Origin: Streptococcaceae bacterium
Lineage (GTDB): Bacteria > Bacillota > Bacilli > Lactobacillales > Streptococcaceae
NCBI GenBank assembly: GCA_022484805.1
Contig: JAKVKP010000025.1
Coordinates: forward strand, 1 to 36,960
Direction: 5' to 3'
DNA length: 36,960 nucleotides
The translations under genes and the position numbers were made by a program. The notes under the pieces are model-generated. The model made no database searches, was not told where the DNA came from, and saw only the letters and a program-made list of their open reading frames with translations. Shown in pieces: positions 8,058 through 17,821 of the stretch (the stretch's first letter is position 1; every line of letters begins with the position of its first letter).

Positions 8058-10202
8058 TTAGTTAAATATATTCTTAATATTATCCCAAAGATTACTTGCA
8101 CGCTCTTTTAAATCATCTGTATCCTTTAACTTTTCCTTGGCTTTTTCAAGCGCACTCTTAGCCTCATCAACATATTGGCTCGCAGTTGTCGCGTCTTCAC
8201 TTGTTGAATCAGTGGTTACTTCGGACTCATAGCCTGATTGATAATAAGCATTTTCAACAGTAAATTGTGTATTTGCAGTATATGGCAAAAGTCGACTCAT
8301 TTGATCTTTAAAGATTGCAGACGCTTGTTGCGCTGAAATCCCTGTGAGATAATGTGTTTCGTCCGTTTTAGAGAAACCGAGCCATGTGGTCACTACAACA
8401 TCCTTGGTATAACCAATTACCCATTGATCGTCTGTCAAGTTAGCATCAAAATCTGTTTCGGTCGTTCCCGTTTTCCCTGCTAAGGTATAGCCATACGGTG
8501 CTGCATAAACACCAGTACCATTGGTATAAGTTCCAAGCATCATCGAAGTCATCTTATCCGAAGTTGATTTATCAATAACTCGAGTTTTAGTAACGTTAGC
8601 TTCAGCGACCACCGCTCCTGTACCGTCAACAATTTTACGAATTAAATGTGCCTTAACCTGCACACCATCATTCGCAAATGTTGCATAGGCCTGTGCCATT
8701 TCATAAGGATTAGTCTGAACACCACTACCAAGTGCCAAGCCCAATTTTTTATTACTTTCAGTTAAATTCAAGCCAAAATCCAAACCTGTTTGGTAAGCAT
8801 TGTTGATACCTAATTTATTCATTGTCCAGACCGCTGGTAAATTTAAACTATTGGCTAATGCTTGATACATCGGTACTTCACCAGAATATGTCCCACCGTA
8901 GTTCTGCGGACTATAACCATTATAATCGTGTGGCTGATCTTCTAAAACCTTATTAATTGACCAACCAGCTTCAATTGCCGGCGTATAAACAACTAAGGGC
9001 TTAATTGTCGAGCCGGGAGATCGTTTGGACTGCGTGGCATAATTAAAGCCACGGAAGGTATGCCCCTCACCTGTATCTACATTCCCAACCAATGCTTGAA
9101 CGCCACCGGTTTCTGGATCAATGGCAACTGAGGCAGACTGCGCATATTCGCCATCCTCGGCTTGTGGGAATAAATAAGTATTGGCATAGGTTGTTTGCAT
9201 ACTCGTTTGATAGTTTTGATTGAGCGTTGTATATATCTTATAGCCATTATTTAAAATTTCCTTTTCAGTTAAACCATATTCATCAATTGCTTCGTTAATT
9301 ACAGCATCATAATATGAAGGATATTTATAATTATCACTTGTATCTTCTTGGTAATTATTATTGACTAAAGTTGAAATATCAATACTTGCTTCCTGATCTG
9401 CTTGTGCTTGCGAAATATTTTTTTGATCCACCATATTACTTAAAACCGTATCACGACGGTTGGTGGCATTTTCTGGTGAATCAACAGGATTGTATATTTC
9501 AGGTCCCTTAAGCATACCAACAATCGTTGCCGCCTGACCAATGGATAAATCCTTCGCAGAAACCCCAAAGTAACGTTGAGATGCATCCTCTACACCCCAG
9601 ACACCATTTCCAAAATAAGACTGATTGAGATACATCGTCAGAATTTCATCCTTAGAATATTTTTTATTAATTTCCAAGGCTAAAAAAATCTCGCGCGCCT
9701 TACGAGTCATTGTCTGGTCGAGACTTAAATAGGCATTTTTTGCCAACTGCTGGGTAATTGTTGAACCACCGCCGCCACCAATTAAACCAAAGGTCGCCTT
9801 ACCCACGACAGCTCTAGCTAGTCCCGTCAAATCAATACCATTATTTTTATAAAAGCTGCGGTCTTCTGTTGAAATCACTGCTTCTTGGACATAGGGTGAA
9901 ATTTCGCTTAATTTAACATAAGTTCCCTTTTGACCATATAATGCGCCCGCTTCTTGATCATCCTCATCATAGATTACAGTATTTGTCTCTAGGGACGATT
10001 GCAGGGCAGATACGTTCGTTGTCTTTGCCAAATAAAATAAATACGAGCTGATAACCAAAATTGTTGTAAGCCCGATTAATAAAATAATTTTTGTTAATTG
10101 ATATTTTTTCCAAAAGCGTTTAACCCAGAGGAAGAGTTTCTCTCTAAAAAGGGTTGGTTTTGTTTCTATTTCAGACTCTTGGCGATATCGATCACTACGC
10201 AT
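8058..10202 (-). CDS. Class A penicillin-binding protein (PBP1A/2A type)
   Basis: A 714-residue bifunctional peptidoglycan synthase. A basic cytoplasmic tail (1-36) and one transmembrane helix (about 37-58) precede the GT51 glycosyltransferase domain (about 85-265; catalytic E113 in TEDRSFY, then GGGGSTITQQLAKN and the KAREIFLALEINKKYSKDEI region). The transpeptidase domain has S398 in SPGSTIK, SLN at 452-454 and KTGT at 577-580. A Ser/Thr- and Lys/Glu-rich tail (about 660-714) is predicted helical. It polymerises and cross-links lipid II glycan on the outer face of the membrane. Domain layout is closest to streptococcal PBP2a, though the exact paralogue cannot be fixed here. The RBS is AAGGTGGG. 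Confidence 0.93.
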   Translation of the reverse strand: MRSDRYRQESEIETKPTLFREKLFLWVKRFWKKYQLTKIILLIGLTTILVISSYLFYLAKTTNVSALQSSLETNTVIYDEDDQEAGALYGQKGTYVKLSEISPYVQEAVISTEDRSFYKNNGIDLTGLARAVVGKATFGLIGGGGGSTITQQLAKNAYLSLDQTMTRKAREIFLALEINKKYSKDEILTMYLNQSYFGNGVWGVEDASQRYFGVSAKDLSIGQAATIVGMLKGPEIYNPVDSPENATNRRDTVLSNMVDQKNISQAQADQEASIDISTLVNNNYQEDTSDNYKYPSYYDAVINEAIDEYGLTEKEILNNGYKIYTTLNQNYQTSMQTTYANTYLFPQAEDGEYAQSASVAIDPETGGVQALVGNVDTGEGHTFRGFNYATQSKRSPGSTIKPLVVYTPAIEAGWSINKVLEDQPHDYNGYSPQNYGGTYSGEVPMYQALANSLNLPAVWTMNKLGINNAYQTGLDFGLNLTESNKKLGLALGSGVQTNPYEMAQAYATFANDGVQVKAHLIRKIVDGTGAVVAEANVTKTRVIDKSTSDKMTSMMLGTYTNGTGVYAAPYGYTLAGKTGTTETDFDANLTDDQWVIGYTKDVVVTTWLGFSKTDETHYLTGISAQQASAIFKDQMSRLLPYTANTQFTVENAYYQSGYESEVTTDSTSEDATTASQYVDEAKSALEKAKEKLKDTDDLKERASNLWDNIKNIFN

Positions 10203-10445
10203 TTTTTACCCACCTTATATAATTATCTGAAGTTGAAATCAAACTATCAACTCGTTTAATAAATTCGCATTTCAAAAACGACAGCATAAACTACCTTATT
10301 TTAACAAATTATTCTGCTTATTTCCAAATTCTTAAGAAGGGTTAGAAAATTACTTACTTTTAGTGAGCAAATTAATTGCGAAATTAATAGCATTTTAGAT
10401 ATGATTATACTGTTATAAAAAATTATTAATCAATGGAGGCAATAC

Positions 10446-11066
10446 ATGTCAAAAGTTTTAGTTATCAAGTCGCATCCTTTAGATGCCGAAACTTCACGAT
10501 CAATTTTAATATTAGATACTTTTATTAATGAATATCAAACATTAAATCCTGGGGATACGATCGAAGTCGTTGACTTATATAACAGTTTCATTCCCGAAAT
10601 TGATAAGGATGTTTTGACGGCTTGGGGCGCATTAGCAGGTGGTCAATCGTTAACAGAACTTAGTGATGATCAAGCACAAAAAGTAACACGTTTAAATGAA
10701 TTAATTGACCAATTTATTGAAGCTGACAAGGTAGTGGTTGCTAATCCACTATGGAACTTAAATGTGCCAACTCGCTTAAAAGCTTGGTTTGATGCAATTA
10801 ATGTTGCTGGTAAGACCTTCAAATATACTGAAAATGGACCTGTTCCACTAACTCCTGGCAAAAAAACACTTCATATCCAATCCAATGGTGGTTTTTATGA
10901 AGGTAAGGATGCTTCATCATTATACGTTAAAGGTATTTTTGAATTTTTAGGTGCTGATGAAGTTAATCAAATCTTCATTGAAGGTATTGATTACCAACCA
11001 GAACGCAAGGCTGAAATTTTAGAAGCTGCACAAGCTAGCGCTAAAGAAATTGCCGCAAACTTCTAA
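10446..11066 (+). CDS. azoR: FMN-dependent NADH-azoreductase / quinone reductase family
   Basis: A 206-residue flavodoxin-like fold. The N-terminal phosphate-binding stretch (SHPLDAETSRS), the NPLWNLNVPTRLKAWFDA helix region and the SNGG loop are typical of AzoR/AcpD proteins. The predicted reaction is NADH-dependent two-electron reduction of quinones or azo bonds using FMN, in the cytoplasm as a homodimer; the physiological role is usually electrophile detoxification. The start has RBS GGAGG 6 bases before the ATG. A promoter is possible at TTGCGA-18-TATGAT. It is monocistronic, ending at a strong terminator shared with mtlD. Confidence 0.88.
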   Translation: MSKVLVIKSHPLDAETSRSILILDTFINEYQTLNPGDTIEVVDLYNSFIPEIDKDVLTAWGALAGGQSLTELSDDQAQKVTRLNELIDQFIEADKVVVANPLWNLNVPTRLKAWFDAINVAGKTFKYTENGPVPLTPGKKTLHIQSNGGFYEGKDASSLYVKGIFEFLGADEVNQIFIEGIDYQPERKAEILEAAQASAKEIAANF

Positions 11067-11100
11067 ATATTAGTAAAGACACCTCATTAACTGAGACTTA

Positions 11101-11151
11101 AAAGTGCCTTCAATTATTAGACAGATGTTCTAATAATTGAAGGCACTTTTT
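11101..11151. terminator. Bidirectional terminator between azoR and mtlD
   Basis: AAGTGCCTTCAATTATTAGA pairs with its complement across a 6-base loop (CAGATG) and ends in a T-run on both strands. It is one of the strongest hairpins in the window. Confidence 0.9.
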
Positions 11152-11179
11152 CATTATCGTCAAGGGTGATTTTTAATAG

Positions 11180-12325
11180 CTATTTTAATTTTTCAACAGT
11201 TGTTTGAATTTCTTGAATTAGAGGCTCATCCTCTAGTCCTGTCACTTCCTTAATCACAAGCTTCAAGTCTTGATTAGCTAATTTACCCGCCAATTCAACA
11301 GCCTGTGCATCTTTTTCATCACGATACAAGAAAACCTTAGCAGCAGTTTCAAGTAAAGCCGAATAATCTAAGCCGCGAGATTTAAGCTCACGAATTGGGC
11401 GAATAAAGCGTTCATCAAAACCAAGTTTTCTAATTGGTGTCCGTGCTACTCGAGTAATGTCATCCGAAATATAAGGATTTTGAAAGCGAGAAATAATCTT
11501 ATTGATATACGCTTGATGCTTTGCTGAATCAAAGCCCCATTTATTAATCACAAGAGCGCCAGTTTCACCCAAAACTGCTTTGACGGCCGTTAAAACGCGT
11601 TCGTCTTTAATTGCCTCATCAATTGTTTTAAAACCGTAGAATGCGCCATTATAGGCTACTGTAGCGTGTCCTGTATTAACTGAAAATAGCTTGCGTTCAA
11701 TGTAAGGTAATAGGTCAGGTACATATTCAACACCTTTAATATTAATCTGTTTCGCCTTGCGAGTTGAATCATCAATCACCCATTCATTAAATGGCTCTAC
11801 CGATACAAACAATGGATCCTCGTGCGATTGTATTGGCACAATTCGATCGACCGCTGCATTTGGAAAACCGATATATTCTGAAACATAAGCTTGTTCTTCA
11901 TCATTAAGAAATGGTCGAACTTTTTCAAATAAAAATTCAGAGCCACCAATCATATTTTCACAAGCAATCACATCAAGTGGTGTTTTGTTTCCTGCTTCTT
12001 GACGTGCCTTAATTCCTTCTGCAATTAATTCTGCAATAAAAGGTAAAATATTAGGACCAATTGCTGTGGTTACCAAATCGGCATCGGCAATCGCTGCCAC
12101 CACCTCAGTAGGCTCAGTCTGATTGTTTAAACCATCAACATTACCTACTGCAATATGTTGGTGATTTTCATCAGCAATTTCAACCACATAATTTTTTCTT
12201 GCCTTCAATGCATCAATAATTGTGCTATTAATGTCCACAAATATAATTTCAAAACCGTTTTGTGACAAGACTTCTCCGATAAAGCCACGACCAATATTAC
12301 CTGCACCAAAATGTACTGCTTTCAT
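11180..12325 (-). CDS. mtlD: Mannitol-1-phosphate 5-dehydrogenase
   Basis: A 381-residue member of the polyol-specific long-chain dehydrogenase family. The Rossmann motif [12 protein letters not shown] (6-17) binds NAD, and the central segment includes [18 protein letters not shown] (about 214-231). It converts mannitol-1-phosphate, delivered by MtlA, to fructose-6-phosphate for glycolysis. It is the last gene of mtlA-mtlR-mtlF-mtlD and is separated from mtlF by a 214-bp spacer in which I see no gene or clear terminator. The RBS AAGGAG is well placed. Length and motifs are normal. Confidence 0.96.
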   Translation of the reverse strand: MKAVHFGAGNIGRGFIGEVLSQNGFEIIFVDINSTIIDALKARKNYVVEIADENHQHIAVGNVDGLNNQTEPTEVVAAIADADLVTTAIGPNILPFIAELIAEGIKARQEAGNKTPLDVIACENMIGGSEFLFEKVRPFLNDEEQAYVSEYIGFPNAAVDRIVPIQSHEDPLFVSVEPFNEWVIDDSTRKAKQINIKGVEYVPDLLPYIERKLFSVNTGHATVAYNGAFYGFKTIDEAIKDERVLTAVKAVLGETGALVINKWGFDSAKHQAYINKIISRFQNPYISDDITRVARTPIRKLGFDERFIRPIRELKSRGLDYSALLETAAKVFLYRDEKDAQAVELAGKLANQDLKLVIKEVTGLEDEPLIQEIQTTVEKLK

Positions 12326-12539
12326 TATTAAGACTCCTTCTTTAAAATTGAAATGATTGATTAGGCATGCTCGAACAATTACTTTCTCATTTTCAAAATA
12401 TAAAAACTGACGATTTTTAGTTACTTTATTTCCAATTTGAGAAAGTTAGTCTAATTGAGTATCACCTAGTCATCAAAGTTAGATTACTTTCGCCTGTTAG
12501 ATGAGTTTTGCACGTCAGAGGGCGTGTTCAGCACCTTTT

Positions 12540-12974
12540 TTAAATATTAAAATAAGACATAATTTCCGCTTCAGATTGCGCATCTGCTAATTTGACAACA
12601 TTATCAACATCTGCACAGAAGACAGCAATTTTCTGAATAAGGTCTAAATGCTCGTTGCCAACACCTGCAATTCCAAAAAGCACTGTTGCAATCTTCGAAT
12701 CATCACCTGTTCCAAACTCAACACCGCGAGGTACCTGAACAATTGTAATTCCAGTCTTTTTAACCAGTGCTTTGGCTTCATCTGTACCGTGTGGAATGGC
12801 AATAAAATTACCCATGTATACTGAAAGAGAATCATTTCGTTCAATCATCGCATCGATATAACCGCTATCAATACAGCCAGCTTCTAAGAGCACCTGTCCA
12901 CAATAACGAATTGCCTCGTCCTTATCCTTAAACGATTGATTAAGTTTAATCATATTTTTTTCTACAATACTCAT
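12540..12974 (-). CDS. mtlF: Mannitol-specific PTS enzyme IIA
   Basis: A 144-residue EIIA of the fructose/mannitol family. The phosphorylated His is H62 in IPHGTDEAK. It accepts phosphate from HPr and passes it to the EIIB Cys of MtlA in the cytoplasm. The short sequence GGGAGCG precedes the start. It lies directly downstream of mtlR (36 bp) in the mannitol operon. The standalone IIA explains why MtlA here lacks a C-terminal IIA domain. Confidence 0.95.
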   Translation of the reverse strand: MSIVEKNMIKLNQSFKDKDEAIRYCGQVLLEAGCIDSGYIDAMIERNDSLSVYMGNFIAIPHGTDEAKALVKKTGITIVQVPRGVEFGTGDDSKIATVLFGIAGVGNEHLDLIQKIAVFCADVDNVVKLADAQSEAEIMSYFNI

Positions 12975-13010
12975 CTAAAAACGCTCCCATCATTCATTAA
13001 CTTAAATTAA

Positions 13011-15032
13011 TTATGCTAAAACTTTATTCAACAGTTGAAAAATAATTTCTTCATTACCAGAATTATAAATCTCGGTATTTAAAGGATTCTCAATAATTGA
13101 ACTACTAATTTTACCTAAAATTGATAAATTGGTTTCTTGATTGGTCACTGGGGCCAATAATAATAATAATCGATCAATGACTAAATCTTCCTGATCCATA
13201 CCTTGAACTTTAATTGCTTTCTTTAAATCAAAAATGGCAAAATACGGATTAATTACTAATTGACTGGCACTGTGCGCAAGTGCAAAGCGTGTATTTGGGA
13301 TACCAATTGGCGCTTGATGGTAACGCTTAATCAAACCATCAGCCACTGCACCATCGTCTGAAATCACATCCCGACTCAAACGGCTAGCAATATATTTCAA
13401 CGTTTCTTCAAAAGAAGCTGGATTATCAATCGCTTCAATTTTAAAATTTTGCAAAACATAGGCAGATAGCTCAACTCTTTCAAACAAAGAAGTTAAACCC
13501 TTGGGCTCCTCACGCTCAATTTGAAACTGTTTCATTTGCTGCTGCTTACGGTTAAATAAAGTTGTTAATTCTCGAATTTCCTCATTGTTCAATGTCAACG
13601 AGATTAATTTATAATCATGTTCAAAACCTGAAAGCAATGAAGTCGATAATAAATAATCAAAATCTGTTAAGTTTTGTTCATTAACCGTTGAAACAGCTAA
13701 CAGCTCAACTTTTTTAACAAAGGGAAAGAATCTTCTGAGTCGGTTAACCACTAAAGTACTGGTTGTCTCATCATATTCTGAAATTAATCCAATTTTCATA
13801 CCCAAGGGATTAGGATAAACGTCCGTTGAAATTAGAAAATATAAAGCGATTAAAGCAATATTATCCTCAGTAAAAGTTTCATTTCTAAAAAACAAAGCTA
13901 ATTTTGCCTTAATCACCTGCATTAATCCTTGATTTTCCTCATTAACCTGTGTAACTTGAGCCAAAATCGGATTTGAGAAATCTTGCTCATTAATATTCAA
14001 TCGTGTTGCCATTTGACTAAATGCTGCTGATAGATTTGAAAATAATTGTGTATCCAACTCAAAATTACCGTTTAATTCATTACTAACCGCTGTCACAAAT
14101 TCACGAATTTGATAAAAGCGTTGAGAATCAAATTGTGAGTTAAAGATTGAAGGCGCACCAGTTTCAACTAATCGACTTAATTTTAAAGCTAAATGAGTAA
14201 TTTCAAATAAATTGAAAAGCTGATGTGTTTGCTTGCCTACCTCAATATAAATTTGTTGAGCTAAATTTAAACTTTCCTTATTGATTTCATGATGATGCTC
14301 AATCTGTAAGGAATGCCCTTCACGAACCCTCAGAATAGAAACAGCAATTAAAATCATCAAATATTTTTTATTATCATCGGACAACTGATTAATACCAAGC
14401 TTTTCAAAATGCTTGAAAATTTGCTTTAGCATTACTAAATCCTTTGCAATAAAATATTGAAGAAAATACCCAGTTTTACCACCCTGCATTTCTTGAAGGT
14501 AAAAAAAACTATAAGCATTAATTTCAAAATCTAATATTTCGGTTACAATTTCACGAAGTGCATTTTCATTAGTACTAATTGTGATATAGGGACTCTTTTT
14601 CATGACAAAATCTGGCATTTTTCGATATTTTTGCTCAATTTGAGTTAAATCAGTTAAGATTGTATGATTACTCACAAAAAATTCATCGGATAGCTGTTCA
14701 ACAGTCATTTTTTTCTTGTAAAGAAAATATTGTAAAACAATAATATGCTGGCGCTCCGTCTGAGAAAACTCAAGATCATTTTCAGACTGCGTCTCTGCCG
14801 ACTCTTTTAACAGCTTCAACTGTGCCTCATTTGCTTTGATCATGTAATGATGCTTAGAACCCTTTAAAAAAACAATTCCCGCTTCTGACAAAGTTTCGGT
14901 CAGAACGGCTATCTCTCGATAGACCGTCCTTTTTGAAACTTTAAGCAAATTGACTAGCTTGTCAATTGAGGCGCCCTTTTGACTGGCTAAAACTTCTCGT
15001 AAAATTAACTTTTGCCTTGGTGTTAAGTACAT
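13011..15032 (-). CDS. mtlR: Mannitol operon activator, PRD-containing (MtlR)
   Basis: About 673 residues in the order: HTH (TPRQKLILREVL..., about 3-55), second HTH-like segment (MTVEQLSDEFFVSNHTILTD, about 105-135), two PTS regulation domains (about 185-395), an EIIB-like domain (about 405-490) and a C-terminal EIIA-like domain with the GIPNTRFALAHS active-site region. It should activate mtl transcription according to PTS phosphorylation state. An upstream ATG at 15047 is in frame, but GGAGG ends 8 bases before the ATG at 15032, which is therefore preferred. The EIIB-like loop reads LISEYDETTS, with no Cys where B. subtilis MtlR has its regulatory Cys, so control through that residue seems absent. 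Confidence 0.93.
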   Translation of the reverse strand: MYLTPRQKLILREVLASQKGASIDKLVNLLKVSKRTVYREIAVLTETLSEAGIVFLKGSKHHYMIKANEAQLKLLKESAETQSENDLEFSQTERQHIIVLQYFLYKKKMTVEQLSDEFFVSNHTILTDLTQIEQKYRKMPDFVMKKSPYITISTNENALREIVTEILDFEINAYSFFYLQEMQGGKTGYFLQYFIAKDLVMLKQIFKHFEKLGINQLSDDNKKYLMILIAVSILRVREGHSLQIEHHHEINKESLNLAQQIYIEVGKQTHQLFNLFEITHLALKLSRLVETGAPSIFNSQFDSQRFYQIREFVTAVSNELNGNFELDTQLFSNLSAAFSQMATRLNINEQDFSNPILAQVTQVNEENQGLMQVIKAKLALFFRNETFTEDNIALIALYFLISTDVYPNPLGMKIGLISEYDETTSTLVVNRLRRFFPFVKKVELLAVSTVNEQNLTDFDYLLSTSLLSGFEHDYKLISLTLNNEEIRELTTLFNRKQQQMKQFQIEREEPKGLTSLFERVELSAYVLQNFKIEAIDNPASFEETLKYIASRLSRDVISDDGAVADGLIKRYHQAPIGIPNTRFALAHSASQLVINPYFAIFDLKKAIKVQGMDQEDLVIDRLLLLLAPVTNQETNLSILGKISSSIIENPLNTEIYNSGNEEIIFQLLNKVLA

Positions 15033-15215
15033 TGTCATAACCTCCATGACCCTATTTTAACACTTTTTCGAGCTAAAGCAGTTAAATAACTGAGCTGACA
15101 CTGATAGATAGCTCTATGCGTGATATTACTAATAAGCATTCTACTTATCACTCGAATATTGGCGCAATCAAGTAACTGAGACAAGTTATAGCCATGAACC
15201 AATCTGTTTTCCATC

Positions 15216-16955
15216 TTATTTCAATGCATTCGCAAGTGCTTGATATCTTGGTGTTGTAATCAAACTATCAACAGATAAATGTTGCGCATTTGGTGCAAAT
15301 TTCTTAGCTGTCTCAGTCAAAGTATTTTTAGTAATAATTAATACTTCGGCATCATTTGGTAATTTTTCAAATTCAGCTTCAGTGATTGGTACAGCAATAC
15401 CTTGCTCTTTGAAAATCGAACTTAAAACTGAAACCCCCATTGTAGTAGAACCAACGCGTTCATCGTGTGCAAACACAACACGCTTAATATCTTTAAATTC
15501 ATCAGAAATAACCACTTTTTCAACAGCTACCTGAGGTGCTTTTGGGCTAACCTCTTGATTTGACAATCGTGCCACAATTTCATCATATTTTGGTGAATTT
15601 AAGAAATTAGAAACAGAAACATGGCTAGCACTTGGTGTTTTAACCTTTGCTCGATCTGAAAGCTCTTCTTGAGTAACAATTAATGTATTATCTGAATCAC
15701 TCAAGGTGCTAATTGCCTTATTAGTAACATCAATTTTTAAGCCTGCTTTTTTAACCTTATCTCTTAGAATTGAAGCACCCATCGCTGAGCTACCCATACC
15801 AGCATCACAAGCAAAGATAATATGTTTAATATCTCCAATTTCATTATCAGCTGTGTCAACACCTTTTGAGACTGACTTTGCTTGAGAAACTTGTTCTTGT
15901 GCTTTTTCAAAATCATCTTCCATTGATTTATCGCGTTTCAAAATAACTGCTGCGACTAAGAATGAAACAATTGTTGCCGCTGCAACTCCTGCAAGCACGG
16001 CTAATATATTACCAATTCCTTTAGGTGAAGCCATACCAAGGATTGCAATAATTGAACCCGGACTAGCTGGTGCAACTAAACCACTACCAAGGATATTATT
16101 AACAAAAGTACCTGTAACACCACCTGCAATAACCGCACCGAATAATGCTGGTTTCATCATTACATATGGGAAGTAAATTTCATGAATCCCACCAATAAAA
16201 TGGATAATGACTGCGCCTGGTGCTGTTGCTTTAGCAGAACCTTTACCAAAGAACCAAAATGCTAATAGAACACCTAGACCAGGACCAGGGTTAGCTTCTA
16301 ATAAGAACAGTAATGATTTACCAGCATTTTTAGCTTGCTCCAAGCCTAATGGTGTTAAGATACCATGATTGATTGCATTGTTTAAAAATAAAATTTTTGC
16401 TGGTTCAATGAAAATATTCGCTAATGGAATTAAATGTGCGCTGATTAAGAAATCAACACCCTTCGCCATTAAATTCGTCAAGCCTTGCACAACTGGACCA
16501 ATACCCCAGTGTGAGAATAAAGCTAAACCAAAACCAATCAAGCCGGCTGAAAAATTATTCACTAACATTTCGAGGCCTGCTTTGATATGCGGTGTCACCA
16601 TTTCATCAAATTTTTTAATTAACCATGCACCTAACGGTCCAATAATCATTGCACCAAGAATCATTGGAATACCAGCGCCCACAATAGCACCCATTGCAGC
16701 GATTGCACCAACAACCCCACCGCGTTGTTCATACACGTTTTTACCAGCAGTATAAGCAATTAATAATGGAATAAGATATGATAGCATTGGTGAAACCATT
16801 TCCGCAAAATCCTTATTTGGGAAGAAGCCATCTGGAATAAATAATGCCGTTAAAACACCCCAAGCGATTAATGCAGGAATATTCGGCATGACCATGCTAC
16901 TTAAAGCACTTCCCAGGCGCTGTATCCTTACCTTTAAACTTTTACCATTTTCCAT
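15216..16955 (-). CDS. mtlA: Mannitol PTS permease, EIICB with extra EIIB-like domain
   Basis: A 579-residue membrane transporter. The EIIC domain (about 10-340) has many hydrophobic helices and the GGIHEIYFPYV motif (255-265). A linker rich in charged residues leads to EIIB (about 376-465), with the phosphorylated C383 in FACDAGMGSSAMG. A second EIIB-like domain (about 489-578) reads FAHDERVGSTTMG, with H497 where the Cys should be. The protein takes up mannitol and releases mannitol-1-phosphate, phosphorylated by MtlF. It is first in its operon, with RBS AAGGAGG and a cre-overlapped promoter. A 168-bp spacer precedes mtlR. Confidence 0.95.
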   Translation of the reverse strand: MENGKSLKVRIQRLGSALSSMVMPNIPALIAWGVLTALFIPDGFFPNKDFAEMVSPMLSYLIPLLIAYTAGKNVYEQRGGVVGAIAAMGAIVGAGIPMILGAMIIGPLGAWLIKKFDEMVTPHIKAGLEMLVNNFSAGLIGFGLALFSHWGIGPVVQGLTNLMAKGVDFLISAHLIPLANIFIEPAKILFLNNAINHGILTPLGLEQAKNAGKSLLFLLEANPGPGLGVLLAFWFFGKGSAKATAPGAVIIHFIGGIHEIYFPYVMMKPALFGAVIAGGVTGTFVNNILGSGLVAPASPGSIIAILGMASPKGIGNILAVLAGVAAATIVSFLVAAVILKRDKSMEDDFEKAQEQVSQAKSVSKGVDTADNEIGDIKHIIFACDAGMGSSAMGASILRDKVKKAGLKIDVTNKAISTLSDSDNTLIVTQEELSDRAKVKTPSASHVSVSNFLNSPKYDEIVARLSNQEVSPKAPQVAVEKVVISDEFKDIKRVVFAHDERVGSTTMGVSVLSSIFKEQGIAVPITEAEFEKLPNDAEVLIITKNTLTETAKKFAPNAQHLSVDSLITTPRYQALANALK

Positions 16956-16994
16956 AATAAAACCTCCTTAAGGTTATTTCTTCTACATTTATCA

Positions 16995-17009
16995 TTGTAA
17001 ACGGTTTCA
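16995..17009. promoter_or_regulatory. cre site (CcpA) at the mtlA promoter
   Basis: TTGTAAACGGTTTCA matches WTGNAANCGNWNNCW fully. It overlaps the -10 region of the predicted minus-strand mtlA promoter (TTAACA, 17 bp, TACAAT, about 16994-17022). Repression of mannitol uptake in the presence of preferred sugars is the expected effect. Confidence 0.75.
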
Positions 17010-17178
17010 AAATCAATGTTAAGTCCAAGATTGTCACATTTTTTTGTGTCATTCATTAATCCGCTTTCAGCGCTAATTATTCATAGTAAAATTTCAAAAA
17101 AATTGATAATAATAATTCAAAAAAGAAATTAAAAGACAAGTTTATTAAATAATTAACAATAATTTTTAAACAATAGGA

Positions 17179-17207
17179 TTGAAAATTTCGCAATTTAGGG
17201 TTAAACT
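17179..17207 (+). promoter_or_regulatory. Promoter of thrS
   Basis: -35 TTGAAA (17179-17184), a 17-bp spacer and -10 TAAACT (17202-17207) lie just ahead of the T-box leader. Confidence 0.45.
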
Positions 17208-17211
17208 TTAA

Positions 17212-17414
17212 GACAGATTGAAGAGACAAGAGCATACTAGATAGTTTAGCGAGTAGATGGTTGGTGCAAATCTACCTATTGAAATATGACTTACCACTTT
17301 TCAAATTAATGCAGGCTCAGCATTATGAGTAATGAGATGGAAGCTTGCTTCCAAATTAGGTGGAACCACGTTGAGACGTCCTAATAGCTGAATGGCTATT
17401 TAGGCTTTTTTTTT
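17212..17414 (+). promoter_or_regulatory. T-box leader of thrS (tRNA-Thr riboswitch) with terminator
   Basis: The T-box AGGTGGAACCACG lies at 17359-17371. The terminator that follows pairs CCTAATAGC with GCTATTTAGG and ends in nine T (17379-17414). Stem I begins near AGACAGATTGAAGAGAC and a specifier-like ACC (Thr) lies in GACTTACCACTTTTC. Uncharged tRNA-Thr would favour the antiterminator and thrS expression. Confidence 0.85.
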
Positions 17415-17819
17415 GCCATGATGGTATGTGCTTTAGCACATAGGGCCTCCTAAAATGCTTTAATGAAAGCCCGTCCAGCATGGTATACTTGAGCAGCTAT
17501 GCTCACAGTATCACCTTTGCCATGACGACTTACTCTCCGACAATTTTTTAAATTGGAGGCAGTTAGTCGGCAAGGTATTCAGGCAAACTTGCTTTTAAGA
17601 CGACCAAAGGAGGCTTAAAAGCTTAGTTTGAATGTGCCATGATGGTGATGCTATGACGTTAGCCACAGCGATTACGTAGTGTGATTAATGTAGATTAAAG
17701 ATTCTCTGAATATTTAATCCGTCAACTTTGCTATCGCGAAGCTGCAAAAAAATTTACATAGAGCCTCCTAAAACGACTTTTGTCCCAATTTCTTCAATAA
17801 TAAATTAATAAAGGAGTTA
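17415..17819 (+). other. Long hairpin-rich untranslated segment between T-box terminator and thrS
   Basis: No credible ORF is present. Strong stems occur in series: TATGTGC/GCACATA (17425-17442); TGAGC/GCTCA nested in GGTATAC/GTATCACC (about 17480-17514); GACTTACTCTCC with GGAGGCAGTTAGTC (about 17527-17572); GCTTTTAAG/CTTAAAAGC (about 17590-17622); GATTAAA/TTTAATC (about 17693-17719). A 20-bp near-direct repeat (ACATAGRGCCTCCTAAAAYG) lies at 17438-17457 and 17756-17775. A 12-mer TGCCATGATGGT occurs at 17414 and 17635. Its function is unknown: either additional mRNA regulation or a decayed insertion. Confidence 0.6.
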
Positions 17820-17821
17820 AA

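Noticed and set aside
17420..17453. Possible leader peptide starting at ATGATGGTATG in the thrS leader
   Set aside because: It has no ribosome binding site, is only 11 codons long and has no run of Thr codons.
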